A stretch of 64,000 bases of DNA. It comes from Mucilaginibacter boryungensis. GTDB lineage: Bacteria; Bacteroidota; Bacteroidia; Sphingobacteriales; Sphingobacteriaceae. Made by a program: the position numbers and the translations under genes. A model generated the notes under the pieces. It saw only the letters and a list, made by a program, of their open reading frames with translations, was not told the origin of the DNA and did no database searches. Shown piece by piece: positions 9,157 through 18,011 of this stretch (position 1 is its first letter; each line of letters opens with the position of its first letter). Where the stretch lies: contig NZ_JADFFM010000001.1 in the NCBI RefSeq assembly GCF_015221995.1, positions 806,001 through 870,000 on the forward strand. The letters run 5' to 3'.

Positions 9157-9461
9157 GCTACCAGATCAACAAAGGCATCAACCGCCCGATAGAATTCAAG
9201 GGACTAAAAGCGCAGTATATCGGCTATTTAGGCGGCGGGCTGGTGATCCTGCTCGTGCTGTTCGCTATGCTGTACTTGGTTGGCCTGGCGATCTACCTTT
9301 GTATTCTGATCATTCTGGGTCTAGGCAGCCTGCTTTTTCAGCAGGTATTCAGCCTGAGTCATAAATACGGTGAACATGGCTTAATGAAACGTAATGCCCG
9401 CAAATATCTGCCCACTTACCTGAAATTTAAAACAAGGAGGCTTTTTTATGAAAAACGCTGA
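9153..9461 (+). CDS. traF: TraF, DUF4133 conjugation protein
   Basis: 102 residues: a conserved N terminus INKGINRPIEFKGLKAQYI, two closely spaced transmembrane helices (about residues 25-65) and a basic C-terminal tail. This pattern is diagnostic for TraF/DUF4133, a VirB3-like inner-membrane protein that works with the TraG ATPase. The gene overlaps traE by 4 nt and traG by 14 nt, and its last codons contain the AAGGAGG ribosome-binding site used by traG, an unusually strong site for this phylum. Confidence 0.88.
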   Translation: MSYQINKGINRPIEFKGLKAQYIGYLGGGLVILLVLFAMLYLVGLAIYLCILIILGLGSLLFQQVFSLSHKYGEHGLMKRNARKYLPTYLKFKTRRLFYEKR

Positions 9462-11901
9462 ACAGGTTTTCCCGATCTATAAAGTTGAACATGATACGCT
9501 GCTTTCTATGCAGGGAGACCTGACCATCGCGTTTGAACTGACTCTGCCGGAACTGTTTACGTTATCTAATGATGAGTATATGGCCTTCCATCAAACCTGG
9601 GTAAAAGCAATTAAACTGCTGCCTAAAAACAGCATTTTCCATAAACAGGATTGGTTCGTACAGTCTTCCTACCAGGCCAATTTTGGTGACAAAACATTTT
9701 TGGGCCATGCCAGCGAGCGGTTTTTTAATGAGCGCCCCTACCTGGCCCATCATTGCCTGGTGATGCTTACCAAACGGCCGGAAAATTATAAACCGGTGAC
9801 CAGTGCAGCCAGTAGCTTGATGCGCAAGCATATTACACCAAAACAAACGACCTCGACTGAACTGTTCCGTGATTTCGCAGACTGTGCCGGGCAATTTAAG
9901 CGCCTGATGGAGGATAGCGGCCTGGTACGCCTGCGCCGCTTAAGTGACGATGAACTTGCCGGCACTATCGCGGTGCCGGGCATTTTGGAACAGTACTGCT
10001 TTTTACTCAGCCGCACGGATCAGCCGGTATTAAAAGACATTCATTTACAGGACGAACTGCGCATTGGTGAGCAGTCCTGCTACTTATACACCTTAGCTGA
10101 AGCGGAACATTTGCCGGCATTGGTCGGCCCTCGCATTACCTACGACCAATACAGCACGGATAAGACGAAATTCAGCACCGGCTTCGCCAGCCCTATCGGG
10201 GCCTTGCTGAACTGCAATCATATCTACAACCAATATTTATTTATTGAAGATAGTGCCAAAACCCTAAAAAAACTGGAAGCCAAAAAACTGCGCCTGCAAT
10301 CGTTATCGGCCTACTCCCGCGAAAACGCTATCGGCCGAGATGCCACCCAGGAGTTTTTGAACGAAGCGATCAGTCAGCAGCGGCTTCCGGTTAAGGCACA
10401 TTTCAATATCCTTTCCTGGACGGATAATAAAGCAGAACTCAAAGACGTGCGGAACAAAGTCAGTTCCTCATTGGCACAGTTGGATGCCCAGCCCAAACAG
10501 GAAACCGATGGTGCGCCGCAGATCTGGTGGGCCGGTTTACCTGGTAATGCCGGTAACTTCCCGATGAACGACACCTTTGATACGTTCGCAGAACAAGCGG
10601 CCTGCTTTTTTAACCTGGAAACTAACTATCGCAGTTCTTTGTCGCCCTGTGGAGTCCGTTTTGGAGACAGGTTATCCGGAAAGCCTATTCATGTGGACCT
10701 GAGCGATGAACCAATGAAGCTTGGTATTACGACCAATAGAAATAAATTTATAATTGGTCCATCAGGTAGCGGTAAGTCTTTTTGTACAAACCACGTGCTA
10801 AGAAGCTATTATGAACAGGGTGCTCATATTGTTGTGGTTGATGTCGGCCATAGCTATGAAGGTTTGTGCGAATTTGTAGACGGCTATTATTTCACATATA
10901 GTGAAGAAAGCCCGATCAGCTTCAACCCCTTTTATGTAGGCAAAGACGATGTACTCGACACCGAAAAGCGTGAAAGCATTAAAGCGATGATCCTGGCGCT
11001 TTGGAAAAAAGAAGATGAGGGCGTACAACGCTCTGAGTATATCGCCATTTCGGATGCTTTATTCCATTACTATGAAAGCCAACCTGAATTTGCCTGCTTC
11101 AATTCCTTTTACGAGTTTTTAAAAGGGCCGTTTTATGATACCATGAAAGCCAGCAAGGTTAAAGATCAGCACTTCGATATCGACAACCTGCTGTTCGTCT
11201 TACGCCCCTACTATCAAGGCGGTGAGTATGACTACCTGTTAAACGCTACCGAAAATTTGGACTTACTGCACCGCCGTTTTATCGTATTTGAACTGGATAA
11301 TATCAAAGACCACCCGATACTGTTCCCGGTGGTTACGCTCATCATCATGGAAACCTTTGTGAGCAAAATGCGCAAGCTGCCCAAAGACACCCGCAAGATG
11401 ATCCTGATCGAGGAAGCCTGGAAAGCCATTGCCCGTGAGGGTATGGCGGAATACATCAAATATCTCTTTAAAACCGTCCGCAAATATTTTGGTGAGGCTT
11501 TGGTGGTCACCCAGGATATTGAAGATATCATCAGTTCACCAGTCGTTAAACAGGCCATTATCAATAACAGCGATTGTAAGATATTATTAGACCAACGCAA
11601 ATACCAGAACGATTTCCCGAAAATTCAGCAGCTCTTAGGCATTACCGATAAGGAGACTGCCTTAATCATGAGTATGAACCGGGCCAATGACGAACGCTAC
11701 CGTTATAAGGAAGTATTCATTTCACTCAATGGACAGTTGTCAAGAGTATATAGAACTGAGGTTAGCCGCGAAGAATACTGGACCTATACGACCGAATCTG
11801 CCGAGAAAGCAAAAGTTAAAGCTTATAAAAAGAAATACGGCGATATCCGCAAAGCGATTGCGGTTATCGTCCAGGAAGAACAAGAAAACAAAGCAGCATG
11901 A
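9448..11901 (+). CDS. traG: TraG, VirB4-family conjugation ATPase
   Basis: 817 residues. Walker A GPSGSGKS lies at residues 437-444 and a Walker B-like segment MILIEEAWKAI in the C-terminal half, followed by the VirB4-type VVTQDIEDI and LLDQRK motifs. VirB4-class ATPases power assembly of the secretion channel and pilus at the inner membrane. Length is normal for Bacteroidetes TraG. The start at 9448 is supported by AAGGAGG 7 nt upstream. The stop overlaps the start of the next, lipoprotein gene. No lesion seen. Confidence 0.95.
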   Translation: MKNAEQVFPIYKVEHDTLLSMQGDLTIAFELTLPELFTLSNDEYMAFHQTWVKAIKLLPKNSIFHKQDWFVQSSYQANFGDKTFLGHASERFFNERPYLAHHCLVMLTKRPENYKPVTSAASSLMRKHITPKQTTSTELFRDFADCAGQFKRLMEDSGLVRLRRLSDDELAGTIAVPGILEQYCFLLSRTDQPVLKDIHLQDELRIGEQSCYLYTLAEAEHLPALVGPRITYDQYSTDKTKFSTGFASPIGALLNCNHIYNQYLFIEDSAKTLKKLEAKKLRLQSLSAYSRENAIGRDATQEFLNEAISQQRLPVKAHFNILSWTDNKAELKDVRNKVSSSLAQLDAQPKQETDGAPQIWWAGLPGNAGNFPMNDTFDTFAEQAACFFNLETNYRSSLSPCGVRFGDRLSGKPIHVDLSDEPMKLGITTNRNKFIIGPSGSGKSFCTNHVLRSYYEQGAHIVVVDVGHSYEGLCEFVDGYYFTYSEESPISFNPFYVGKDDVLDTEKRESIKAMILALWKKEDEGVQRSEYIAISDALFHYYESQPEFACFNSFYEFLKGPFYDTMKASKVKDQHFDIDNLLFVLRPYYQGGEYDYLLNATENLDLLHRRFIVFELDNIKDHPILFPVVTLIIMETFVSKMRKLPKDTRKMILIEEAWKAIAREGMAEYIKYLFKTVRKYFGEALVVTQDIEDIISSPVVKQAIINNSDCKILLDQRKYQNDFPKIQQLLGITDKETALIMSMNRANDERYRYKEVFISLNGQLSRVYRTEVSREEYWTYTTESAEKAKVKAYKKKYGDIRKAIAVIVQEEQENKAA

Positions 11902-12200
11902 AAACATTCATCAAATTATTGGCCATCGCCATGCTATTGGCGGGCTGCGGCTCAAAAAACATTAATGGTACTTACGTCAGTCATACTGAGGGCCAGTTCT
12001 CTATTGCTGATGACACTTTAGTTATTGCCGATACGGTGATTATCAATCATACCGGATTTCAAAAAATACGCCAGGGGCAACTATTGCCTAAAGCGTATAA
12101 GACGCACAAATGGACATTGAATAGTCCGGATGCACCACCGATGCAGATCACCGGCAAGCAAATTCAAATCGGAAATACTATTTATCATAAACTGCCATGA
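11898..12200 (+). CDS. small ICE lipoprotein
   Basis: 100 residues with a type II signal peptide: a basic start, a hydrophobic core and the lipobox LAGC at about residues 14-17. The mature part is beta-rich with no known motif (NINGTYVSHTEGQFSIADDT). The start overlaps the traG stop by 4 nt and the stop overlaps the next gene by 4 nt, so it is an integral part of the transfer operon. T4SS operons often carry a small lipoprotein for outer-membrane channel stability or entry exclusion; which of these applies is not visible. Confidence 0.8.
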   Translation: MKTFIKLLAIAMLLAGCGSKNINGTYVSHTEGQFSIADDTLVIADTVIINHTGFQKIRQGQLLPKAYKTHKWTLNSPDAPPMQITGKQIQIGNTIYHKLP

Positions 12201-12847
12201 AAAAGCTGATCGTTATTATCCTCTGCCTGATCTCGTTCCGCAGCCAGGCCCAATACCAAATCATCACGACCGTGGTCAAAAAGGTGATCAAAGCGATTGA
12301 CCTGAAGGTACAACGGATGCAGAATGAAACCATTTGGCTGCAGAATGCACAGAAAACCATCGAGAACGAATTGTCGAAATTCCGGCTGACCGAAATATCT
12401 AATTGGTCTGAAAAGCAAAAAAGCTTGTATGATGATTATTACCAGGAATTATGGAAGGTAAAATCCACCATCGCCTATTACCAGCGTATCAAAGAACTTG
12501 CTGCAAACCAGTTGGCCATGGTCAGCGAATATCAAAGGGCCTGGAAGCTTTTTCAATCCGATCAGCATTTTAAGCCCGACGAGATCATTCAGATGCAAAG
12601 GGTATACGTCGGCCTGCTGGATGCCAGCGCCAAAAACCTTGACCAGATCATGCTGGTGGTTAATCCAGGTAAAACCCAAATGACCGACCAGCAAAGACTG
12701 GAAGCGATCAATCAGGCGGGTGACCGGCTGGAGGAAAATTACAGCGATCTGAAGCAATATAATAATCAAAACATGATCCTGAGCCTGCATCGTGCCGGTG
12801 ATCTGAACGAAATACAAACCATTAAATCATATTATGGCCTGCATTAA
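12197..12847 (+). CDS. VirB5/TrbJ-like periplasmic conjugation protein (TraI position), copy 1
   Basis: 216 residues with a signal peptide (LIVIILCLISFRSQAQ). The mature protein is almost entirely helical and ends in MTDQQRLEAINQAGDRLEEN followed by LSLHRAGDLNEIQTIKSYYG. Length, signal peptide and position after traG match TraI-type (VirB5/TrbJ-like) proteins of Bacteroidetes conjugative transposons. The C-terminal pattern, M(T/S)DxxRLxxI then a short LxxLYG-like tail, recurs in the next two genes, so the three are paralogues. Probable role: minor pilus tip or adhesin subunit, inferred from the family. Confidence 0.75.
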   Translation: MKKLIVIILCLISFRSQAQYQIITTVVKKVIKAIDLKVQRMQNETIWLQNAQKTIENELSKFRLTEISNWSEKQKSLYDDYYQELWKVKSTIAYYQRIKELAANQLAMVSEYQRAWKLFQSDQHFKPDEIIQMQRVYVGLLDASAKNLDQIMLVVNPGKTQMTDQQRLEAINQAGDRLEENYSDLKQYNNQNMILSLHRAGDLNEIQTIKSYYGLH

Positions 12848-13463
12848 ATTAACTATCGTCGTCTTGCTATTCAGCCTGAGCGCCAGGGCGCAAACTTTTG
12901 CCGAATGGTTCAGCCAAAAGAAAACGCAAAAGAAGTACCTGCTGCAGCAAATAGCTGCCTTACAGGTATATAGCGGCTATCTAAAAAACGGCTATGCTAT
13001 TGCCAAGGGTGGTTTGGGCTCTATCACCTCCTATGTGGGTAATGAATTTGCTTTGCATAGCGGTTATTATACGCATTTAAAAACAGTCAACCCGGCTGTT
13101 AAAAACAATCCGCAGGTTGGTGCGATCATCCGCTGGCAACAGGATATATTAAAACAAACTACCGCGATCAAAAACCAGGATGGTTTAACAGTTGCTGAAG
13201 GTAACTATACCGCTAAGGTTTGCAACGCGCTGCTAAACGATTGTGAAGCCCGGATCAATGACCTGCAAAACATCCTCTCGGATAACAAAACAGAAATGAG
13301 TGATGAGGAACGTATCCGGCAGATTGCAAGGCTGCACCAAGCCATGCAGAATAATTACCGTTTCGCGGCCAACTTCCGCTCCCAATTGCAACTGCATGTA
13401 CGCAATAAACAACAAGAATCAAAAGATCATAACACTTTAACCCAATTGTATGCGAACCGTTAA
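12834..13463 (+). CDS. VirB5/TrbJ-like periplasmic protein, copy 2
   Basis: 209 residues with a signal peptide ending at SARAQ. It shares with copy 3 the segment YLKNGYAIAKGGLGSITSY...FALHSGYYTHLKTVNPAVKNNPQVG, and with both copies the C-terminal MSDEERIRQIARL then a tail ending LTQLYANR. It is slightly more degenerate than copy 3 at the C terminus. The start overlaps copy 1 by 14 nt. Database entries for such proteins sometimes carry a 'TerB tellurite resistance' label; nothing in the sequence supports a tellurite function, and operon context points to conjugation. Confidence 0.75.
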   Translation: MACIKLTIVVLLFSLSARAQTFAEWFSQKKTQKKYLLQQIAALQVYSGYLKNGYAIAKGGLGSITSYVGNEFALHSGYYTHLKTVNPAVKNNPQVGAIIRWQQDILKQTTAIKNQDGLTVAEGNYTAKVCNALLNDCEARINDLQNILSDNKTEMSDEERIRQIARLHQAMQNNYRFAANFRSQLQLHVRNKQQESKDHNTLTQLYANR

Positions 13464-14073
13464 GATCATCGCGCTACTGCTCTTTTTTAGCATCAGTGCA
13501 AAAGCACAAAGTGATGAACTACAGCAATTGCTGCTGAACATCGAAAAGCTGACCCAGTTCAAAGCCATTCTTTCCGATATGAAACAAGGTTATCAGATCT
13601 ACCAGCAAGGCTATGGTATGGTATCCAATTTGTCCAAAGGCAATTTTGACCTGCACAACATTTATCTGACCGGCTTAATGGCAGTTAATCCGGCCATTCG
13701 TAATAATCCGCGAATCGGCCAGATCATCGGACAGCAAAATGATATCATCAGTGAGTATAAGCGTTACGCCAGCCTTTTCCGGCAAAGCGGCAGCTTTAAC
13801 GGCAATGAGTTAAGTTACTTCACGAACGTTTACAACCAAATCGTCAGGCAGAGTAACGTCAATATCGATGACCTCGCCAATGTCACGACCGCCGGGCAGT
13901 TGCGGATGTCGGATGATGACCGGCTGCTGGCCATTGACCGCATTTACAACAGCAGTTCCGACCAATTGCAATTTCTCCGCTACTTTAACCGCAAGGCGGT
14001 GATGTTGAGTTTACAGCGAAGTAAAGACCAGAACGACACCCAAACCCTCAAACGGCTGTACGGGATAAATTAA
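13450..14073 (+). CDS. VirB5/TrbJ-like periplasmic protein, copy 3
   Basis: 207 residues with a signal peptide (FFSISAKAQS). The mature chain is helical: KQGYQIYQQGYGMVSNLSKG, LTGLMAVNPAIRNNPRIGQI and the C-terminal MSDDDRLLAIDRIY with the tail QTLKRLYGIN. The aligned segments with copy 2 (GLGSITSY/GYGMVSNL, VNPAVKNNPQVGAII/VNPAIRNNPRIGQII) show clear descent from a common gene. The start overlaps copy 2 by 14 nt, and traJ begins 6 nt after the stop. Likely a periplasmic component of the mating apparatus. Confidence 0.78.
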   Translation: MRTVKIIALLLFFSISAKAQSDELQQLLLNIEKLTQFKAILSDMKQGYQIYQQGYGMVSNLSKGNFDLHNIYLTGLMAVNPAIRNNPRIGQIIGQQNDIISEYKRYASLFRQSGSFNGNELSYFTNVYNQIVRQSNVNIDDLANVTTAGQLRMSDDDRLLAIDRIYNSSSDQLQFLRYFNRKAVMLSLQRSKDQNDTQTLKRLYGIN

Positions 14074-14079
14074 AAAATC

Positions 14080-15273
14080 ATGAAAAAGAAAGCTTTAATG
14101 ATCGCCCTGCTGGTGATCACCGGGACCGCTTTGCCGCAATTTGTTTTAGCCGATGGCCTGGCCGATGACATTCACGGCTTACAAGGCGTGCTCAATAATG
14201 TATATAATGAAATGCTGCCCATGTGCAGCCAGCTCATCGGCGTCGCCCGAGGGATCGCCGGTTTCGGGGCGCTATGGTATATCGCCGCACGCGTTTGGCG
14301 GCATTTAGCCAATGCGGAAGCGGTCGATTTTTATCCCTTGTTACGGCCCTTTGCTTTAGGTATGGCCATTCTTTTATTCCCGACGGTTATCGCGGTGATC
14401 AACGGTGTCATGAATCCAGTGGTAGCGGCGACCGGTGGCATGGTTAAGAATTCTGACGCGGCAATCGAAAAACTACTGGCGCAAAAACAGGCAGCTATCG
14501 AAAAAACGGATACCTGGCAAATGTATGTCGGCGATGATGGTGAAGGCGACCGCGACAAATGGTACAAATACACCCACCCGGATGATCCGAACGGTGACAA
14601 GGAAGGTGTTTTTTCCGGCTTGGGCAATGACGTAAAATTCGCCATGGATAAAGCCAGTTACAAATTCCGTAACAGCGTGAAGCAATGGATGTCCGAGATC
14701 TTACAGGTGGTTTACGAAGCCGCAGCACTTTGTATCAATACCATTCGTACCTTCTACCTGATCGTGCTGGCGATATTAGGCCCGCTCGTTTTTGGCCTAT
14801 CGGTCTTCGATGGTTTCCAGCATACCCTGACGACCTGGCTGGCTAAATACCTCAACGTGTTTCTTTGGCTGCCAGTCGCCAATATCTTCGGCAGCATCAT
14901 CGGCAAAGTGCAGGAAAATATGCTCAAACTGGATATCCAGCAAATTGGCAATGCCGGCGACACGTTTTTTTCCAGTACCGATACAGCTTACCTCATATTT
15001 TTATTGATTGGCATTGTCGGCTATTTCACCGTACCCGCGGTTGCCGGTTATATCATCAACCCCGGCGGCGGTAACGGCCTGTTAAATAAAGTGACCAATT
15101 TGACGTCCATCAGTCTGAGTTCGGTCAGATCATCCTCCTATGCGGCAGGCGAACGCATGGTACAAGGCGCTGCCAATATTGCCCAGGCACCGGGCAACGT
15201 TATGGACGGCTATCGCTCGGCCGGTTCCAACAATGTCCAGGCAGAAAAACTAAACGGAAACCCAAAAAAATAA
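14080..15273 (+). CDS. traJ: TraJ, VirB6/TrbL-like inner-membrane channel protein
   Basis: 397 residues. A signal-like N terminus is followed by helices at about 55-75 and 90-115 (FALGMAILLFPTVIAVINGVM), a soluble loop with a TWQMYVGDDGEGDRDKWYKY segment, then a block of helices (TFYLIVLAILGPLVFGLSVF, FLWLPVANIFGSIIGKV, AYLIFLLIGIVGYFTVPAV) and a Ser/Gly-rich cytoplasmic tail. This is the TraJ family of Bacteroides conjugative transposons, the polytopic VirB6-like channel component. traK follows after 4 nt. Confidence 0.9.
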   Translation: MKKKALMIALLVITGTALPQFVLADGLADDIHGLQGVLNNVYNEMLPMCSQLIGVARGIAGFGALWYIAARVWRHLANAEAVDFYPLLRPFALGMAILLFPTVIAVINGVMNPVVAATGGMVKNSDAAIEKLLAQKQAAIEKTDTWQMYVGDDGEGDRDKWYKYTHPDDPNGDKEGVFSGLGNDVKFAMDKASYKFRNSVKQWMSEILQVVYEAAALCINTIRTFYLIVLAILGPLVFGLSVFDGFQHTLTTWLAKYLNVFLWLPVANIFGSIIGKVQENMLKLDIQQIGNAGDTFFSSTDTAYLIFLLIGIVGYFTVPAVAGYIINPGGGNGLLNKVTNLTSISLSSVRSSSYAAGERMVQGAANIAQAPGNVMDGYRSAGSNNVQAEKLNGNPKK

Positions 15274-15277
15274 ACTC

Positions 15278-15892
15278 ATGTTCACCCACCTCAGAAATAT
15301 CGAAACTGCTTTTCAGCAAAATAAACGAATTGTCGCCCTGGTCGTCCTGACCAGCGCCTTAATATCCATCGCAGCCATCTATTTTTCATTCGCCGCTTAT
15401 CAAAAAGCGTCGGCGCATATTTATGTGTTGGCGAATGGCAAAGCCCTGGAGGCGATCGCGGCAGACCGCAAAGACAATATACCGGTTGAAGCACGCGACC
15501 ATATCAAAATGTTTCATTATTATTTTTTTACGCTTGACCCGGATGAGAAAGTAATAGAAAGCAATATCAGCAAAGCGCTTTACCTGGCGGATGAAAGCGC
15601 GCGGAACCAATACAATGGGCTGAAAGAAAAGAGCTATTACAATAACCTGATCTCAGGTAATATCAGCCAGCAGATCACAGTGGATAGTATCCAACTTAAT
15701 ATGAACAGCAGCCCTTACTATTTCAAGTGCTTTGCCACTGAAAAACTGATCCGGGCAACTTCGACGATTAGCAAGTTACTAATCACTCAAGGTTACCTGC
15801 GCAACGTCAGCCGTTCCGACAATAACCCCCACGGCTTTTTGATCGAGCACTGGGAAACATTAGCTAACCGTGATACAACCCTGACACCATGA
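15278..15892 (+). CDS. traK: TraK, VirB8-like conjugation protein
   Basis: 204 residues: a short cytoplasmic N terminus (MFTHLRNIETAFQQNK), one transmembrane helix (about 20-42) and a periplasmic domain containing PVEARDHIKMFHYYFFTLDPDE and the C-terminal SDNNPHGFLIEHWE. These are hallmarks of TraK of Bacteroidetes T4SS, the VirB8-like scaffold. Length is normal. The stop overlaps the next small gene by 4 nt. Confidence 0.92.
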   Translation: MFTHLRNIETAFQQNKRIVALVVLTSALISIAAIYFSFAAYQKASAHIYVLANGKALEAIAADRKDNIPVEARDHIKMFHYYFFTLDPDEKVIESNISKALYLADESARNQYNGLKEKSYYNNLISGNISQQITVDSIQLNMNSSPYYFKCFATEKLIRATSTISKLLITQGYLRNVSRSDNNPHGFLIEHWETLANRDTTLTP

Positions 15893-16071
15893 GAAATTTT
15901 CAACATTGGTTTAATCAGCTTAAACCTACGCAGCAAAAAAGAACCCTGGTTATTTTTTGCCTGTTGTTCGCCGCGCTGCTCGTATTGAGTATTCGCTATC
16001 AGCAATTGCGCCTGAATACCGGCCATATCGTACAACCCCGAATAGCAATAGATACAATAAAACACAAATGA
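15889..16071 (+). CDS. small single-span membrane protein (TraL position)
   Basis: 60 residues: a basic N-terminal stretch (FNQLKPTQQKR), one transmembrane helix (LVIFCLLFAALLVLSIRY) and a short periplasmic tail. It overlaps traK and traM by 4 nt each, which strongly supports expression. It occupies the place of traL in CTnDOT, but is shorter than what I recall for TraL and no specific motif is shared, so orthology is not claimed. A role as a small T4SS scaffold subunit is inferred. Confidence 0.75.
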   Translation: MRNFQHWFNQLKPTQQKRTLVIFCLLFAALLVLSIRYQQLRLNTGHIVQPRIAIDTIKHK

Positions 16072-17096
16072 ATATGGAAAAGCAACGAAAATTTCTGTTG
16101 GTATTACCGTTGTTGGTGATACCCTTTATGACCATGGCCTTTTGGGCTTTAGGCGGTGGCAAAACGTCCAATCAACAGGCTATAAGCAGCCGTGGCCTGG
16201 ATACCGACCTGCCAGAGGCGCAATTCAAAGATAAGGACAAGACCGATAAAATGTCCGTTTACCAGGAAGCGCAGCACGATTCAACGCAGGACGGCGTTAG
16301 CCCGGCCTTTTTGAGATCGATGGGCCTTGACAAAACCCCTGCCTCAAAATCCGATTCGGTAGTTACAGCGGATGATCAGGCGCAAAAAATTCAGATCAAA
16401 CTGGCCCAATTAAACAAACAGCTTAGTCAACCGCAGGAAACGCGCTCCTCGTCGTCATATGACGAACCTGATCCTCAGCAAGTGCGGCAGTTAAAGAAAA
16501 TGATGCGAAATATGAATGGGGGCAATAATCAGCCTGACCCGGAAATGCAGCAGCTCAGCAAAATGCTGGATAAGATACAGGCGATCCAAAACCCCGGCTC
16601 GGTACAAGCTAAACTGGAAGTTACCGAACCCGCTAAGCCATTCCGTGCCATACCGGCCGTAATTGATGGTAAGCAAAAAGTGATGGATGGCGCGGCGGTC
16701 AAACTCAAACTTACGGATACCGTAACCTTAAAAAACCAGTTATTGCCCAAGGGCCAGGAGATCTTTGGTGTATGTCAGGTCACCAATCAACGACTGCTCT
16801 TAACGATCCAAAACATCCGCTTAGAAAAGCAAATTATCCCCGTCAACCTGACCGTATTTAGCCTCGACGGAATGCCCGGCATACCTGCGCCCGAGGCAGA
16901 GTTGGGTGGCGCGGCCGGTTCCGGCGCTGATAACGCCATCCAAAGTATGCAGTTCCTGAGCATGGACCAAAGTCTGGGCGCTCAGGCGGCAGCCGGCGGC
17001 ATCAATGCCGCTAAGGGATTATTCAGTAAAAAAGTAAAAAAGATCAAAGTCAAATTACAGAACCAGTACCCCGTCCTGCTGAAGATCAATAAATAA
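16068..17096 (+). CDS. traM: TraM, VirB10-like conjugation protein
   Basis: 342 residues from the ATG at 16068, which overlaps the previous stop; an upstream in-frame extension exists but would run through the previous gene. One N-terminal membrane helix (VLPLLVIPFMTMAFWAL), a long Pro/Gln-rich periplasmic linker, then the conserved TraM C-terminal domain: PAVIDGKQKVMDGAAVKLKL, LLPKGQEIFGVCQV, VFSLDGMPGIPAPEA and a Gly/Ala-rich amphipathic segment. It spans the envelope to couple inner and outer parts of the channel. No traN follows. Confidence 0.92.
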   Translation: MNMEKQRKFLLVLPLLVIPFMTMAFWALGGGKTSNQQAISSRGLDTDLPEAQFKDKDKTDKMSVYQEAQHDSTQDGVSPAFLRSMGLDKTPASKSDSVVTADDQAQKIQIKLAQLNKQLSQPQETRSSSSYDEPDPQQVRQLKKMMRNMNGGNNQPDPEMQQLSKMLDKIQAIQNPGSVQAKLEVTEPAKPFRAIPAVIDGKQKVMDGAAVKLKLTDTVTLKNQLLPKGQEIFGVCQVTNQRLLLTIQNIRLEKQIIPVNLTVFSLDGMPGIPAPEAELGGAAGSGADNAIQSMQFLSMDQSLGAQAAAGGINAAKGLFSKKVKKIKVKLQNQYPVLLKINK

Positions 17097-17131
17097 AAGT
17101 CATATCCATTCATTAAAAAACAAATAATACC

Positions 17132-17881
17132 ATGAACACGCAAAATTTAAGTTACCTGCAAAAACAATTGTTAAACCTGGGCTTCGGCGAAGCCATGAAC
17201 ACCGAACTGGAGAAAAACATCGCGGCGAACAAGCCGGAATTTACGCTGAACACTACCCAGGAGTACAATAAACAAAACGTTGATTATACGTTGCATTACA
17301 AAGCTGGCGGTGATCAAAACGATATGTATTTCTTCAACAAATATGACGCATCGCTCCGGGACAAGGATATGCAGCAAGCTTTTTATATTAATAAAAGTGG
17401 CGCGATCACCGCTAAAGAAGCGTATAACCTGATGGAGGGCAGGGCTGTTCACAAACAGCTCGAAAATTTGGAAGGTGAAAAATATAATGCCTGGATCATT
17501 ATCGATAGAGAGAACAAAACAGAGAACGGCAATTATAAACTACGTCCGTTTACCGATGGCTGGAATTACAAACCAGAACGAGCCATTGACAAAATGGACA
17601 TCGTTGGCATTGATGAACCCGGTAACCGCGAAAAACTGATGAAGTCGCTGGAAAAAGGCAACCGCCACCAAGTCACCGCTATGAAAGATGGCAAAGAAGT
17701 GAAGCTGTTTCTTGAAGCGAATCCCGCCGAACACCGGATCAACCTGACCAATTGGAAAGGCGAAGCGCAACAGCTGGAACATTACAAAAAACCGGAAGCT
17801 AAAGCATCCCAAAAGACAGCGCAGACCCAGGAGGATGCGCCGGTAAAAAAGCAACGCAAAGGCGCTAAAATGAAAGTTTAA
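17132..17881 (+). CDS. DUF3945-type ICE accessory protein
   Basis: 249 residues, soluble, no signal peptide. It contains LLNLGFGEAMNTELEKNIAA, DMYFFNKYDASL and ITAKEAYNLMEGRAVHKQ, then LEKGNRHQVTAMKDGKEVKL and NPAEHRINLTNWKGE, a pattern I recall from DUF3945/DUF4099-type proteins of Bacteroidetes mobile elements, where the modules may repeat. The tail is Lys-rich (PVKKQRKGAKMKV), suggesting nucleic-acid contact. It is the last gene before a strong terminator, 35 nt after traM. Function unknown. Confidence 0.75.
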   Translation: MNTQNLSYLQKQLLNLGFGEAMNTELEKNIAANKPEFTLNTTQEYNKQNVDYTLHYKAGGDQNDMYFFNKYDASLRDKDMQQAFYINKSGAITAKEAYNLMEGRAVHKQLENLEGEKYNAWIIIDRENKTENGNYKLRPFTDGWNYKPERAIDKMDIVGIDEPGNREKLMKSLEKGNRHQVTAMKDGKEVKLFLEANPAEHRINLTNWKGEAQQLEHYKKPEAKASQKTAQTQEDAPVKKQRKGAKMKV

Positions 17882-17948
17882 TATTAAATTTGCCACATCT
17901 TAAAGAACTGGCATTCTTGCCGGTTTTATTGTGATAAGGTTTAGGTTG

Positions 17949-17983
17949 AAAGTCCCCGGCAGCGAGTGTTTGGGGACTTTTAT
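17949..17983 (+). terminator. terminator of the transfer operon
   Basis: Perfect 9-bp stem AAAGTCCCC (17949-17957) / GGGGACTTT (17972-17980) with a 14-nt loop, followed by TTATTTAT. It lies 68 nt after the last transfer gene and before the nuclease gene. A weaker hairpin (ACTGGCA/TGCCGGT) lies just upstream. Confidence 0.8.
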
Positions 17984-18011
17984 TTATCTTTAGTGTACCT
18001 TACCATTCCTG

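Noticed and set aside
12834..14073. Tellurite resistance (TerB-like) label for the VirB5-like copies
   Set aside because: Signal peptides, paralogy with the TraI-position gene and operon context support a conjugation role; no TerB metal-binding pattern seen.
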